Shown here: positions 27,624 through 37,636 of the stretch, piece by piece
Numbering within the stretch: the first letter of the stretch is position 1
Layout: the number at the start of each line of letters is the position of its first letter
Assembly (NCBI GenBank): GCA_002712325.1
Contig: PATH01000007.1
Location: forward strand, 64,304 to 120,259
Reading direction: 5' to 3'
DNA from: Acidimicrobiaceae bacterium
Lineage (GTDB): Bacteria > Actinomycetota > Acidimicrobiia > Acidimicrobiales > UBA8592
Length of the DNA stretch: 55,956 nucleotides
Position numbers and translations under genes: made by a program
The notes under the pieces: model-generated
Database searches by the model: none
What the model was told of the DNA's origin: nothing
What the model saw: only the letters and a program-made list of their open reading frames with translations

Positions 27624-29723
27624 TTGCTATGCTTTCGCATGGCCGGTAAGGACTCATCTTCTTCAGATCTCCAAAGGTCTCTGGGGCTTCGTCACGTCTT
27701 TGTCCTGAGCACTGGAGGCACAATTAGTGCAGGATTGTTCTTTCTTCCTAGCTTTGCCGTTGATAAAGCCGGCCCATCTGCTGTTCTTGCTTACTTGGTC
27801 GCTGGTCTCCTTGCGTTGCCAGCAATGCTTAGCGTATCAGAGCTGTCTACGGCGATGCCGCGAGCCGGGGGCCTCTACTATTTCCTTGCAAGAGCTCTTG
27901 GTCCTGCGGGAGGAACGCTTAGCGGAGTCTCCACATGGGTATCTCTTGTTATGAAAGATGCTTTCGCTTTAGTAGGCATGAGCGCTTATTTGAACTTAAT
28001 TGTTGACTTACCAGCAAAACCTACTGCAATTTGCCTCATAGCTTTCTTTACTGTTTTAAATATTATTGGTTCAAAGACTAGCGCTTCTCTTCAGATGGGA
28101 ATGGTCGCTTTCCTTCTTGCCGTTATGGGGTGGTATATGATTGCTGGACTCCCCGATACCAATAGAGGACTCGGTGATTTTGACCCGTTCTTTACTAGCG
28201 GATCGGGTGGATTTGTTGCCGCCATTGGCCTTGTGTTTGTCAGCTACGGAGGTTTGACAAAAGTTGCCAGCATTGCTGAGGAAGTTGAAGATCCTTCAAA
28301 AAATATTCCTCTTGGGGTAATCGTCTCTCTAGTCGTTAGCACTATAATTTATACAGTCGGCGTGTTGGTAGCAGTCGCTGTTGTTCCCGCTGATGATCTG
28401 ATAGTCGATCAGGCTCCTCTTCACACTGCTGCCGAGTATTTCATGCCGGCAGTTGGTGCTGGATTCGTTATTGCAGCTGCACTTGCTGCCTTTGCTTCGG
28501 CGGCTAATGCTGGAATTCTTGCGGCGGCACGATATCCGATGGCCATGAGTCGCGATGGGCTCATGAGTGCAAAGTTTCTTGAGCTCAGTAAATTTGGAAC
28601 ACCGATTTGGGGGATCATTCTAACCGGAGCAGGAATGGCGTTCGTGGTAGTCGCCTTTGGGGCAGGTGCAATCGCCAAACTTGCAAGCGCTTTCGTTTTA
28701 GTTAAATTAGGTCTTGTTAACTTAGCTGTAATTGTTCTTCGGTCTGCAAAGATATCCTCTTATGCTCCTGGTTTCAAAACCCCTCTTTATCCCTTTACCC
28801 AAATTCTTGGTATAGCCATCTCCTTGTATCTAATAGTCAAGCTGGGGCCTTTCCCATTTCTCCTTGTATGTGCTGCTACGCTAGTGACGCTCGTTTGGTA
28901 CCACTTCATAGGCAAAAAGAAAGCATCGCAAACAGCTGGTGCAATACATCATATTTATGAGCGCTTAGGACGTGCAGCTGATACGAGCGTTGATCGAGAA
29001 ATTTCTGCTGCTATGCAAAGCCATGGACTTCGCTCCGAAGATGACTACGCAGGTCTCATCGCTAGAGCTTCAGTTCTCTCTGTTCCAAATGATGGCGACA
29101 TTGACCTTGCGGCGACTCGCGCTTCACAGGTTCTAAGTAATCGGATAGGAATTGATGCCGAGATAGTGAACGAGCAATTTTTAGAAACAGGTTCGCTTTG
29201 GATCCAGCCATCACAAACACATCCTACAGCCACACCTGTAGCGTTTTTTGATAAAGCTGAAGACGATCATCTAGTAATCGTGAAGAGTGAGGCTGGGATC
29301 ACAATACCTGCCGAATGGGGAGGTCGAAATGAGCGAGTGAATGCCTTATTTTTCCTAGCTGGAACCACAGCAAAACCGGGCCGTGCTCTTCGTCTGGCAG
29401 GAGAGCTCGCTGGCTACTTAGACGACAATAAGTCTGCCGTATCGCTGGATGCAGCTCATGAGGCGGAGGTCAAAGATGGACTTTTGCCCGGACTAGAAAT
29501 CGGGCAGTATCCACTCTTGCCTGAAACTGCGATGCGGTCTCTTATAGGGAAGCGAGTAGGAGACCTTAGTTTAGATAAAGACCTTCATATCGAAGCCATA
29601 CGCAGAGGTGAACGAGTCCTAAGGGCTGACCCTGAGACAGAGCTTCATGCAGACGATCAGCTAACAATTATCGGACCAATAGGTGAACTCCCTGGCTCAG
29701 ACGAATTAGCTAGTTCAATCTGA
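27624..29723 (+). CDS. APC-superfamily amino acid transporter with soluble C-terminal domain ending in TrkA-C-like motif
   Basis: Multi-TM N-terminus (STGGTISAGLFFLPSFAVDKAGPSAVLAYLVAGLLALPAMLSVSELSTAMPRAGGLYYFLAR); C-terminal IRRGERVLRADPETELHADDQLTIIGP. Confidence 0.9.
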   Translation: MLCFRMAGKDSSSSDLQRSLGLRHVFVLSTGGTISAGLFFLPSFAVDKAGPSAVLAYLVAGLLALPAMLSVSELSTAMPRAGGLYYFLARALGPAGGTLSGVSTWVSLVMKDAFALVGMSAYLNLIVDLPAKPTAICLIAFFTVLNIIGSKTSASLQMGMVAFLLAVMGWYMIAGLPDTNRGLGDFDPFFTSGSGGFVAAIGLVFVSYGGLTKVASIAEEVEDPSKNIPLGVIVSLVVSTIIYTVGVLVAVAVVPADDLIVDQAPLHTAAEYFMPAVGAGFVIAAALAAFASAANAGILAAARYPMAMSRDGLMSAKFLELSKFGTPIWGIILTGAGMAFVVVAFGAGAIAKLASAFVLVKLGLVNLAVIVLRSAKISSYAPGFKTPLYPFTQILGIAISLYLIVKLGPFPFLLVCAATLVTLVWYHFIGKKKASQTAGAIHHIYERLGRAADTSVDREISAAMQSHGLRSEDDYAGLIARASVLSVPNDGDIDLAATRASQVLSNRIGIDAEIVNEQFLETGSLWIQPSQTHPTATPVAFFDKAEDDHLVIVKSEAGITIPAEWGGRNERVNALFFLAGTTAKPGRALRLAGELAGYLDDNKSAVSLDAAHEAEVKDGLLPGLEIGQYPLLPETAMRSLIGKRVGDLSLDKDLHIEAIRRGERVLRADPETELHADDQLTIIGPIGELPGSDELASSI

Positions 29724-29727
29724 CGAA

Positions 29728-30510
29728 TCAGCTAAACGAAAAGTCCGCTACAACTGGCGCATGGTCGGAAGGCTTTTCGCCTTTACGTGCGTTTCGATCC
29801 ACAACTATGATCTCCATAGCCTCGTTCATGGGAACTGTGGGCAATATAAAATCAATTCGCATTCCCATTTTCTTGTAGAAGCTGCCTTGACGATAATCCC
29901 AGAAGGTATAGACACCTGCCTCGCCTGGGCATTGATATCGGAGAGAGTCAACGAGACCCCAATCTAGGATTTCATAAAAGGCGTCTCTCTCAGGCTTGCT
30001 TACATGAGTCGCTCCGTTAAACGATTTGATATCCCAAACATCTCGATCCTCTGGCGCTACGTTGAAATCTCCAAGAACGGCAAGGTTTTCACTTGGGTCA
30101 TTATTGAGCTCAAGGTGAGATCTCAATCTAGATAACCATTCAAGTTTGTAGTGGTAGTGATCATGTCCTACTTCTCGTCCATTAGGTATGTATGCACTAG
30201 CAATACGGACCCCGTTACAAGTTGCCCAAATAATTCGGGCGTCCGGATCGTCCGGTTTCCCATCGTTGAATCCATGAGATACATCGTCTAAACCAACTTT
30301 GCTTAAGATCGCTACGCCATTCCACCTTCCCTCCCCGTTATGCACGCTTTCATATCCCAACTCTTCAAAGTCGGAATGCGGGAACGCGTCGGAAGCCATC
30401 TTTGTCTCCTGTATACACAAAACGGATGGATTGAATCTAGTAACCCAATCTACTACTCTCGGCATTCTTGCTTTCAGAGAGTTCACATTCCATGTGGCGA
30501 TTCGCATCAA
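29728..30510 (-). CDS. xth: Exodeoxyribonuclease III
   Basis: MRIATWNVNSLKARMPRVVDW; CIQETKM; LGDFNVAPEDRDVWD; KPSDHAPVVADF. Confidence 0.95.
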   Translation of the reverse strand: MMRIATWNVNSLKARMPRVVDWVTRFNPSVLCIQETKMASDAFPHSDFEELGYESVHNGEGRWNGVAILSKVGLDDVSHGFNDGKPDDPDARIIWATCNGVRIASAYIPNGREVGHDHYHYKLEWLSRLRSHLELNNDPSENLAVLGDFNVAPEDRDVWDIKSFNGATHVSKPERDAFYEILDWGLVDSLRYQCPGEAGVYTFWDYRQGSFYKKMGMRIDFILPTVPMNEAMEIIVVDRNARKGEKPSDHAPVVADFSFS

Positions 30511-30519
30511 TTTCAGTCC

Positions 30520-31161
30520 TTACGTTTGTTTCTTTTCTAAAGCTTCGTATAAGTCATCAAGAGCTTGCTTCTCACTTATTACTTTAATTGTATGCATACC
30601 CATTTGACGGGCTGGTTTTAGATTTATTCCTAAATCATCAAGAAAAACACATTCAACTGGGTCAACACCGATTACTTTGCATGCATGCTCGTAAAATGCT
30701 TTCTCAGGTTTTCTCACTCCTATTTTCGAAGATTCTATGACCTCATCAACTAAAGTAATCACCATGTCCAGATGCGCTGTAGGGCTTTTTTTGACGCTAG
30801 ATGACTCTTCAGAGCTTTCTTGGAGGTTGTTGGTTAGGATGGCCAACTTATAGTTTGACTTAAGGGACTTCATTGCATCTACCATATTTGGGCGAATTGT
30901 AGTCTCAAGACATTTCAATACTCGTTCAGCGCTAAGACTGAATCCCAACGTCTTGGCTTCCTCCTCAAAGCAGGAAATAAATTCTTCTCTCGTTAACTCG
31001 TTGCGTTCAAATTTTGCCCAAGCGTTACTATCTGGGTTAGTGCTATTGATCTTCCGAATAACTCCAGATGGGATTAACGCCTCTCTCTCATACTCTTCGA
31101 ACGCATCGAAAGGACTTGATGTTATCACTCCTCCGAAATCAAAAAGTATGGCTTTGATCAT
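30520..31161 (-). CDS. HAD-superfamily hydrolase
   Basis: MIKAILFDFGGVITSSPFDAFEEYE; LAILTNN; VECVFLDDLGINLKPARQMGM; internal Met at 31161 preferred. Confidence 0.9.
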   Translation of the reverse strand: MIKAILFDFGGVITSSPFDAFEEYEREALIPSGVIRKINSTNPDSNAWAKFERNELTREEFISCFEEEAKTLGFSLSAERVLKCLETTIRPNMVDAMKSLKSNYKLAILTNNLQESSEESSSVKKSPTAHLDMVITLVDEVIESSKIGVRKPEKAFYEHACKVIGVDPVECVFLDDLGINLKPARQMGMHTIKVISEKQALDDLYEALEKKQT

Positions 31162-31244
31162 TGCTTGATCATACGACTTGTGATGCCACAAGACATAGTT
31201 AGAAATAACCAAAAAGAGCACAACGGTAAGGTACCCTCAATTTA

Positions 31245-32918
31245 ATGGCCCATGAATACATATTTACTATGCACAAATGCTCTCGGTTCTACCCACCGGA
31301 TCGAGAAGTCCTCAAAGACATAAGCCTTTCTTTTTTTCCCGGAGCGAAGATAGGTGTCTTAGGCATGAACGGTGCAGGAAAATCTTCGTTGCTGAAAATT
31401 ATGGCTGGTCTGGACGATGGATTTACAGGCGAAGCAAGGTTGACTCCTTCATTTACTGTCGGGTACTTGCCTCAAGAACCAAAGCTAGATAATGAAAAGA
31501 CCGTTCATGAGAACGTCATGGATGGAGTCGGGGAAATAGCTTCACTGTTGGAAGATTATGACCAAGTTTTGGCGGCTTGGTCAGACCCAGATGCGGATTT
31601 CGAAAAACTTGGATCTCTGCAGGCTGATATCGAAGGAAAGATTGAAGCCGCTGGGGCATGGGACCTTCAACGCATGGTTGAAATAGCCATGGATGCTCTC
31701 AGGCTTCCGCCCGGAGACTCTGGTGTTCATAACCTTTCGGGTGGAGAAACGCGCAGAGTTGCATTATGCAAGTTACTTCTCTCAAAGCCGGATTTACTTC
31801 TTTTAGATGAGCCAACTAATCACCTCGACGCTGAATCCGTTGCTTGGCTGGAGCGTTTTCTCAATGATTACACCGGCACAGTTGTCGCTATAACACACGA
31901 TCGGTATTTTCTTGACAACGTTGCAGAATGGATTCTTGAACTAGATAGAGGTCGAGGCATTCCATACAAAGGGAACTACTCAAGCTGGTTAGAACAAAAA
32001 GAAAAACGTTTATCCGAAGAAAAGAATAAGGACGCTGCACGGCAGAGAACTCTAGCTCGTGAGCTTGAATGGGTGAGAATGGCACCAAAGGCCCGGCAAG
32101 CAAAAGGTAAAGCTCGATTGGCGGCCTACGATAAACTCCTCGCAGAATCAAAATCTGGTGATCGTGAGCAAAGGGAACTCCAAATTAATATCCCTGTTGA
32201 CCAAAGACTCGGTGATCTTGTTATTGAGGTTGAAGGGCTTTCGAAAGGTTTCGGAGAGAAACTCTTAATAGAAGAGCTTTCATTTTCTTTACCTAAGGCT
32301 GGAATAGTTGGAATAGTTGGTGCCAATGGAGCTGGAAAATCTACATTATTCAATCTACTGACAGGAGCCGAACCTGCTGATTCAGGCAAGATAAGCATTG
32401 GGCCAACAGTCGATCTCGGATATGTTGATCAATCACGAGAATCTCTTGACCCGTCTAAAAGTGTTTACGAAGAGATAACTGGTGGCGTTGATAATTTAGT
32501 GATTGGTGGGAAGGAAGTGAACGGACGCGCTTACACGGCTTCCTTTAACTTTCGAGGGTCAGACCAACAAAAGCTTGTTGGGGATCTATCAGGTGGTGAA
32601 CGCAACAGGGTTCACCTCGCAAAGGTACTCAAAAGTGGTGCTAATGTTCTCCTATTGGACGAACCAACGAATGATTTAGATGTGGATACTTTACGAGCCT
32701 TGGAAGGGGGGCTTGAGGACTTCGCAGGGTGTGCCGTGGTAATTAGCCACGACCGTTGGTTTCTTGACAGAATCGCTACTCACGTGCTTGCCTTCGAGGG
32801 AAATTCTCTAGTTCGATGGTTTGAGGGGAATTTCAGCGAGTACGAAACTTTCTTGCGGAAAGAGTTTGGGAGTAATAATCAACCATCTCGGATTAAGTAT
32901 AAGGCTATAAACCGCTAA
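31245..32918 (+). CDS. ettA: Energy-dependent translational throttle protein EttA (ABC-F)
   Basis: Two ABC cassettes: GMNGAGKSSLLKIMAG, NLSGGETRRVALC, GANGAGKSTLFNLLTG, DLSGGERNRVHLAK. Confidence 0.95.
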   Translation: MAHEYIFTMHKCSRFYPPDREVLKDISLSFFPGAKIGVLGMNGAGKSSLLKIMAGLDDGFTGEARLTPSFTVGYLPQEPKLDNEKTVHENVMDGVGEIASLLEDYDQVLAAWSDPDADFEKLGSLQADIEGKIEAAGAWDLQRMVEIAMDALRLPPGDSGVHNLSGGETRRVALCKLLLSKPDLLLLDEPTNHLDAESVAWLERFLNDYTGTVVAITHDRYFLDNVAEWILELDRGRGIPYKGNYSSWLEQKEKRLSEEKNKDAARQRTLARELEWVRMAPKARQAKGKARLAAYDKLLAESKSGDREQRELQINIPVDQRLGDLVIEVEGLSKGFGEKLLIEELSFSLPKAGIVGIVGANGAGKSTLFNLLTGAEPADSGKISIGPTVDLGYVDQSRESLDPSKSVYEEITGGVDNLVIGGKEVNGRAYTASFNFRGSDQQKLVGDLSGGERNRVHLAKVLKSGANVLLLDEPTNDLDVDTLRALEGGLEDFAGCAVVISHDRWFLDRIATHVLAFEGNSLVRWFEGNFSEYETFLRKEFGSNNQPSRIKYKAINR

Positions 32919-33027
32919 CTCTCGGAAACTGTTTCGTAGCATTTAAAAAGTGAACCGATTTAACTTTCAGTTCAAAGTAAGTCTGAGTGACCTCAAATAG
33001 GTGCCAAACAGGTTGTAATATCACGGT

Positions 33028-34398
33028 ATGTATTTTGTTGCTCGTCTAATTGGGAAAACCATTGCTTTCCTTTCGCCTCTACTTCGAAGAGGCGGTGGAA
33101 CTTCTGCACCTGGAGTGGCTTTGCTAAGACTTCACCCGAAGGCATTTTCTAAATTATCTGACAGTTTAGATAGAGGTAGTGTTTTGATATCCGCAACGAA
33201 TGGCAAAACAACAACGACAAGGTTCCTGAGCGACATTCTTGCTAACGCCGGAGTTGCTTGCGTTTCAAATACGTCAGGAGCAAATTTAAAAAGTGGTGTA
33301 GCAACTGCATTGCTTACTAAAGAACAGCATCATGAAATGGGAGTCCTCGAGGTCGACGAGGCTGCTTTGCCAGAAATCGTGGAAGAGAATAGGCCCCGTA
33401 TGTTGATTCTTATGAATTTATTTCGAGACCAGCTAGATAGGTACGGTGAACTTGAAAGTATCGCAAAGCGATGGAGAGAGATGGTTCTAGCACTTCACCC
33501 AAACACGAAATTATTGGTGAATGCCGATGATCCTGTACTAGCGACTATTGGGTTGCAACGGCCTGGAACTATTTTTTTCGGACTTGGGGACGCTTCTAGT
33601 TATTCACGTGACAAACTCCAACATGCTTCGGATTCGTCGAACTGTCCACAGTGTTCCGCGCCGCTATCGTACGAACACCTTACGTTAAGCCATATGGGAG
33701 ACTGGCGGTGCGAAAGTTGTAGCTTAGCTAGGCCACAATTAGATTTTGCAGTGTCAAGAATTCGTCTCGATGGGCTAAACGGGAGCGATTTCACTATCAA
33801 TAGCGAATCGGGCCTCCATGAAATCTCATCTAAAATGCCAGGACTCCACAATGTTTATAATGCCCTTGCTGCCTTTTCTGCTGCCAGTGACCTCGGCATT
33901 GACCAAGAGGGAATTGTCTCCTCAATTAGCAAAACAGTTGCAGCATTCGGAAGAACAGAAAAGATCTCAATCAATGATCGGGAGCTACATATCTTGCTTG
34001 CCAAAAACCCTGCAGGAGCAAATGCAAACATTGATACTTTACTTCTGCAGCCAGGCCCGCTTCATTTATGTGTGTTATTGAACGATCGAATTGCTGACGG
34101 AAGAGATGTGAGCTGGATTTGGGATGTGGATTACGAAAGGGTACTCAATAAAGTTGAAACACTTCACGTTGGCGGTGAACGTTCTTACGATCTTGCGCTA
34201 CGTTTTCTTTATGGTGGGTTTGATAAAGAGAAAATAGAGGTAGCAGATAGCATTCCAAAACTTTTGGATAGCTTGATCTCTTCAACTTCGGAGAATAGCA
34301 AGTTATTTGTATTACCGTCATACACCGCAATGCTTGACTTGAGAGATGAGCTAGTCAAGCGGAACGTAACGCATGCTTTTTGGAAGGACGGGAAATGA
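33028..34398 (+). CDS. murT: Lipid II isoglutaminyl synthase subunit MurT
   Basis: ATNGKTTTTRFLSDIL; Cys4 ribbon CPQCSAPLSYEHLTLSHMGDWRCESC; HNVYNALAAFSA; FGRTEKI. Confidence 0.94.
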   Translation: MYFVARLIGKTIAFLSPLLRRGGGTSAPGVALLRLHPKAFSKLSDSLDRGSVLISATNGKTTTTRFLSDILANAGVACVSNTSGANLKSGVATALLTKEQHHEMGVLEVDEAALPEIVEENRPRMLILMNLFRDQLDRYGELESIAKRWREMVLALHPNTKLLVNADDPVLATIGLQRPGTIFFGLGDASSYSRDKLQHASDSSNCPQCSAPLSYEHLTLSHMGDWRCESCSLARPQLDFAVSRIRLDGLNGSDFTINSESGLHEISSKMPGLHNVYNALAAFSAASDLGIDQEGIVSSISKTVAAFGRTEKISINDRELHILLAKNPAGANANIDTLLLQPGPLHLCVLLNDRIADGRDVSWIWDVDYERVLNKVETLHVGGERSYDLALRFLYGGFDKEKIEVADSIPKLLDSLISSTSENSKLFVLPSYTAMLDLRDELVKRNVTHAFWKDGK

Positions 34399-35135
34399 CC
34401 GAAGTCCGTATATGCCACCTCTACCCAGACCATATGAATATTTATGGGGACCGAGGGAATATCTCTGTTTTGACGAAAAGACTGCAATGGCGGGGCTATT
34501 CTTCCAAGGTAACCAATATCGGAGTTGGTGATAAGTACGTACCAGGTGATTTTGACCTTTGTTACCTTGGTGGGGGTCAAGATAAAGATCAAAATATCAT
34601 TGCGCTTGATTTGGCAAAGAAATCATCTGCTCTTGCTTCAGCGGTTGACGATGGCGTTGCTTTTCTGTGGGTATGCGGCGGTATTCAATTAGCTGGGAAA
34701 AGGTATGTTGATGCCTCGGGGAACGAACTTCAGGGCGTAGGTATACTTGATCTCGAAACTATCGCCGGGACGGAACGCCTTATTGGAGATATAGCTATAA
34801 GATCCTCTGTAGAAGACAGAGAATTTACTGTTGTCGGGTATGAGAATCATATCGGGCAAACTTATCTTGGGTCAGATTCTCGTCCACTGGGGAAAGTGCT
34901 ACATGGGTACGGTAATAATTCTTATGACCAAGTTGAAGGGGCAGTTCAACAGCGAGTCATTGGAACATACTTGCATGGGCCACTTTTGCCTAAGAACCCT
35001 GATTTAGCTGATTTGATCCTAACTTGGGCACTAGAGCACAGGACATCCGAATCGGTATCACTAGAGAAATTAGAAGATGATTTCGCAGTCCTTGCCCACG
35101 AACGAGCTGTTGTTCGCGCTGGGCTGAAACGTTGA
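34395..35135 (+). CDS. gatD: Lipid II isoglutaminyl synthase glutaminase subunit GatD
   Basis: LYPDHMNIYGDRGNISVLTKRLQWRG; FLWVCGGIQLAGK; GYENHIGQTYL; GTYLHGPLLPKNPDLADLIL; ATGA overlap with murT. Confidence 0.94.
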   Translation: MTEVRICHLYPDHMNIYGDRGNISVLTKRLQWRGYSSKVTNIGVGDKYVPGDFDLCYLGGGQDKDQNIIALDLAKKSSALASAVDDGVAFLWVCGGIQLAGKRYVDASGNELQGVGILDLETIAGTERLIGDIAIRSSVEDREFTVVGYENHIGQTYLGSDSRPLGKVLHGYGNNSYDQVEGAVQQRVIGTYLHGPLLPKNPDLADLILTWALEHRTSESVSLEKLEDDFAVLAHERAVVRAGLKR

Positions 35136-35178
35136 GACGGGTTGCCCCAAGTAGCCTGTTAGGGGCTAGGTTTTAGAT

Positions 35179-36066
35179 ATGTCAGATCGTTTTTCCTATT
35201 CAAATCCATGGGAAGGAGGGAACGAGCCATGGTTTAGGGTAGGGCGAGTTGACGTCACTACTACTGTCGCACTTATATCTTTGGGGATTCTCTCAGTTTT
35301 CGTTTGGACCCTTGAAGGTGTTCAGCATGAATTTAGTAGAAAGATTCTTTTGAATTCAGACAAAATATCTGAAGGTGAAATATGGAGGTTGGTGACTTGG
35401 CCTCTAGTTAATGAACCTTCTATTTGGACTATTTTTCTTTTCTTTATCCTTTATTTACTTGGAAACCAGCTTGAGAACTTGATGGGAAGACGGCCTTTCA
35501 TGTTTTTCTTGCTTTTACTGACGGTGTTACCTGGAACTGCGGTTTTCCTCTACGGACTGGGGAACTCTGCGTCTCAGTTAATGTTTGGGCTCCGATATGT
35601 TGAGCTTGGCGTTCTGATAGCTTTCGCTGCCCAATACCCAACAGCTCGTTTCTGGCCAGGCGTTCCCGCTTATGGAATAGTAGGGGTCATTTATGGCCTT
35701 GATATTCTTCAAGCATTGTCGGTACGGTCAGGGCCTCAACTGATAATGCTTATTGCCGTTGCTGCAACTGCACTTATAGGTTTCCGGTCGTTCGGGTATG
35801 CAAATGATTTGCACTGGATCCCTAAAGTGCGGTTGCCATCTGCGGTAACTGGGATGACTCCGGTACGGCGGTCCCGAGGCACTAGACGCTCAGCTAAACG
35901 GCGGCACTTGAAGACGGTTACTGAGATACGAGAAAGTGGGGCCGAACGCGAAATAGATAAAATTCTAGATCAAGTCGCTGAGTCAGGTATCAATAGCCTC
36001 AGCAAGACGCAACGAAAAAAACTAGAAGAGCACTCAAAGAAATTACGCGAGAGACGTGATGAATAG
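35179..36066 (+). CDS. Rhomboid-like membrane protein, probably catalytically inactive
   Basis: ISEGEIWRLVTWPLVNEPSIWTIFLFFILYLLGNQLENLMGRRPF; C-terminal EIDKILDQVAESGINSLSKTQRKKLEEHSKKLRERRDE resembles tails of rhomboid proteins; no GxSG motif. Confidence 0.75.
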   Translation: MSDRFSYSNPWEGGNEPWFRVGRVDVTTTVALISLGILSVFVWTLEGVQHEFSRKILLNSDKISEGEIWRLVTWPLVNEPSIWTIFLFFILYLLGNQLENLMGRRPFMFFLLLLTVLPGTAVFLYGLGNSASQLMFGLRYVELGVLIAFAAQYPTARFWPGVPAYGIVGVIYGLDILQALSVRSGPQLIMLIAVAATALIGFRSFGYANDLHWIPKVRLPSAVTGMTPVRRSRGTRRSAKRRHLKTVTEIRESGAEREIDKILDQVAESGINSLSKTQRKKLEEHSKKLRERRDE

Positions 36067-36152
36067 AACAGCGTGGCCCAAAATTTTTCCTGCTGAATAC
36101 GTCAGATCCAAGTTCTTCCCTGAGACTCAGTTTTGTATAGTGCTTAATCTGC

Positions 36153-36896
36153 ATGGCTACTGAATCTGACTTCACTCTCGCAAAAAAATCTGCGACACTA
36201 GCAGGGCAATTACTTCTTTTATTGAAGGACTCTTGCAAAGGAGCTCAGATTGCTCCAGAAGCCTTAGGGAAAATTGCTGACAAAAGGTCTCACGAATTGC
36301 TGTACAGGCTTATCAAGGATGTTTCCCCCGGTGACGCGATACTTTCTGAGGAACAAGAGGACAATCTCGAAAGATTAGGTTCAAATCGCGTTTGGATTAT
36401 AGATCCACTTGATGGAACAAAGGAGTTTCAAGAAACTGGTCGCGCGGATTGGGCAGTCCATGTTGCTCTTGTAGAAGAGGGAATCCCAACGGTAGGGGCC
36501 GTCGCAATACCAAGTATTGCAACTACATTCTGCAGTAATGATAACCCGAGCAACTATGAGGAGATTTCTGAAGTACGAGTCATTTGCAGCCGGACGAGAC
36601 CTGGTCCTGCTGCCCAAGTAATTGCCGATAAGCTATCCGGCAGAATAATTCTCTTAGGCTCTGCAGGAGCGAAGGCAATGGCCGTAGTTTTAGGAAATGC
36701 AGAGATATATGTTCACACTGGGGGTCAATATGAGTGGGATAGTTGCGCTCCCGTGGCTGTTGCGTTAGCCAATGGATTACATGCTTCACGATTAGATGGA
36801 TCGCCCCTTGTCTACAATCAGCGCAATACGTACATTCCCGACCTTTTGATTTGTCGCAAAGAGTTAGCAGATAACGCTCTAGGTATTTTCAACTAG
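36153..36896 (+). CDS. cysQ: 3'(2'),5'-bisphosphate nucleotidase CysQ-like (inositol monophosphatase family)
   Basis: ILSEEQEDN; WIIDPLDGTKEFQETGRADWAVHVALVEEG; YEWDSCAPVAVALANG. Confidence 0.93.
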   Translation: MATESDFTLAKKSATLAGQLLLLLKDSCKGAQIAPEALGKIADKRSHELLYRLIKDVSPGDAILSEEQEDNLERLGSNRVWIIDPLDGTKEFQETGRADWAVHVALVEEGIPTVGAVAIPSIATTFCSNDNPSNYEEISEVRVICSRTRPGPAAQVIADKLSGRIILLGSAGAKAMAVVLGNAEIYVHTGGQYEWDSCAPVAVALANGLHASRLDGSPLVYNQRNTYIPDLLICRKELADNALGIFN

Positions 36897-36919
36897 TGCT
36901 TTTAGGCTAAAGTCTCAAG

Positions 36920-37579
36920 ATGCGCATAATCATACTCCAGTGCTCTGTATCGTACGAGGGCAGGCTCGAAGCGTACCTTCCTTCAGCCAAAAGACTGATA
37001 TTAAGTAAATCAGATGGATGTGTTGCAATACATGCAGATGGAGGCGCATATAAGCCCTTAATGTGGATGAACGCACCCAACCGGATTACCGAGTCGCAAG
37101 AAGAATGGGTAGTTACCAATCCCAAGGGAGAGAAGCTTCGCATCAGAATTGAAGAAATCTTTTCTGATACGTCTCATGAATTTGGCGATGACCCAGGGTT
37201 AACCAAAGATGGAGTTGAAGCTCACCTCCAGGAGTTACTTTCCGAAAATCCGGAAAATCTGGAAGAAGGACTAACACTAAGCAAAAGGGAATACTTCACT
37301 GATATTGGCCCCGTAGATTTACTTTGTCGAGACGCAAATGGAATTGCGGTAGCAGTTGAAATAAAGCGCAAGGGTGGTATTGACGGGGTAGAGCAGCTCA
37401 CACGCTATCTGGAATATCTAAACAAAGACCCGAAATTAAGGCCGGTACGCGGTATCTTCGCAGCTCAACAAATAGCTCCGCAAGCTAAGACATTGGCGAA
37501 GGATAGAAAAATTGAAACTGTTGAAATTGATTACGATGAATTGAGGGGATTGGAATCCGATGCCCTTCGCCTTTTCTAG
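36920..37579 (+). CDS. nucS: Endonuclease NucS/EndoMS (mismatch-specific)
   Basis: [72 protein letters not shown]-terminal DALRLF. Confidence 0.95.
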   Translation: MRIIILQCSVSYEGRLEAYLPSAKRLILSKSDGCVAIHADGGAYKPLMWMNAPNRITESQEEWVVTNPKGEKLRIRIEEIFSDTSHEFGDDPGLTKDGVEAHLQELLSENPENLEEGLTLSKREYFTDIGPVDLLCRDANGIAVAVEIKRKGGIDGVEQLTRYLEYLNKDPKLRPVRGIFAAQQIAPQAKTLAKDRKIETVEIDYDELRGLESDALRLF

Positions 37580-37636
37580 GATTCGAGCAGACACTGATCC
37601 ATTTCTAGATGAATAATAAAGTATTGTGAGAGCATA

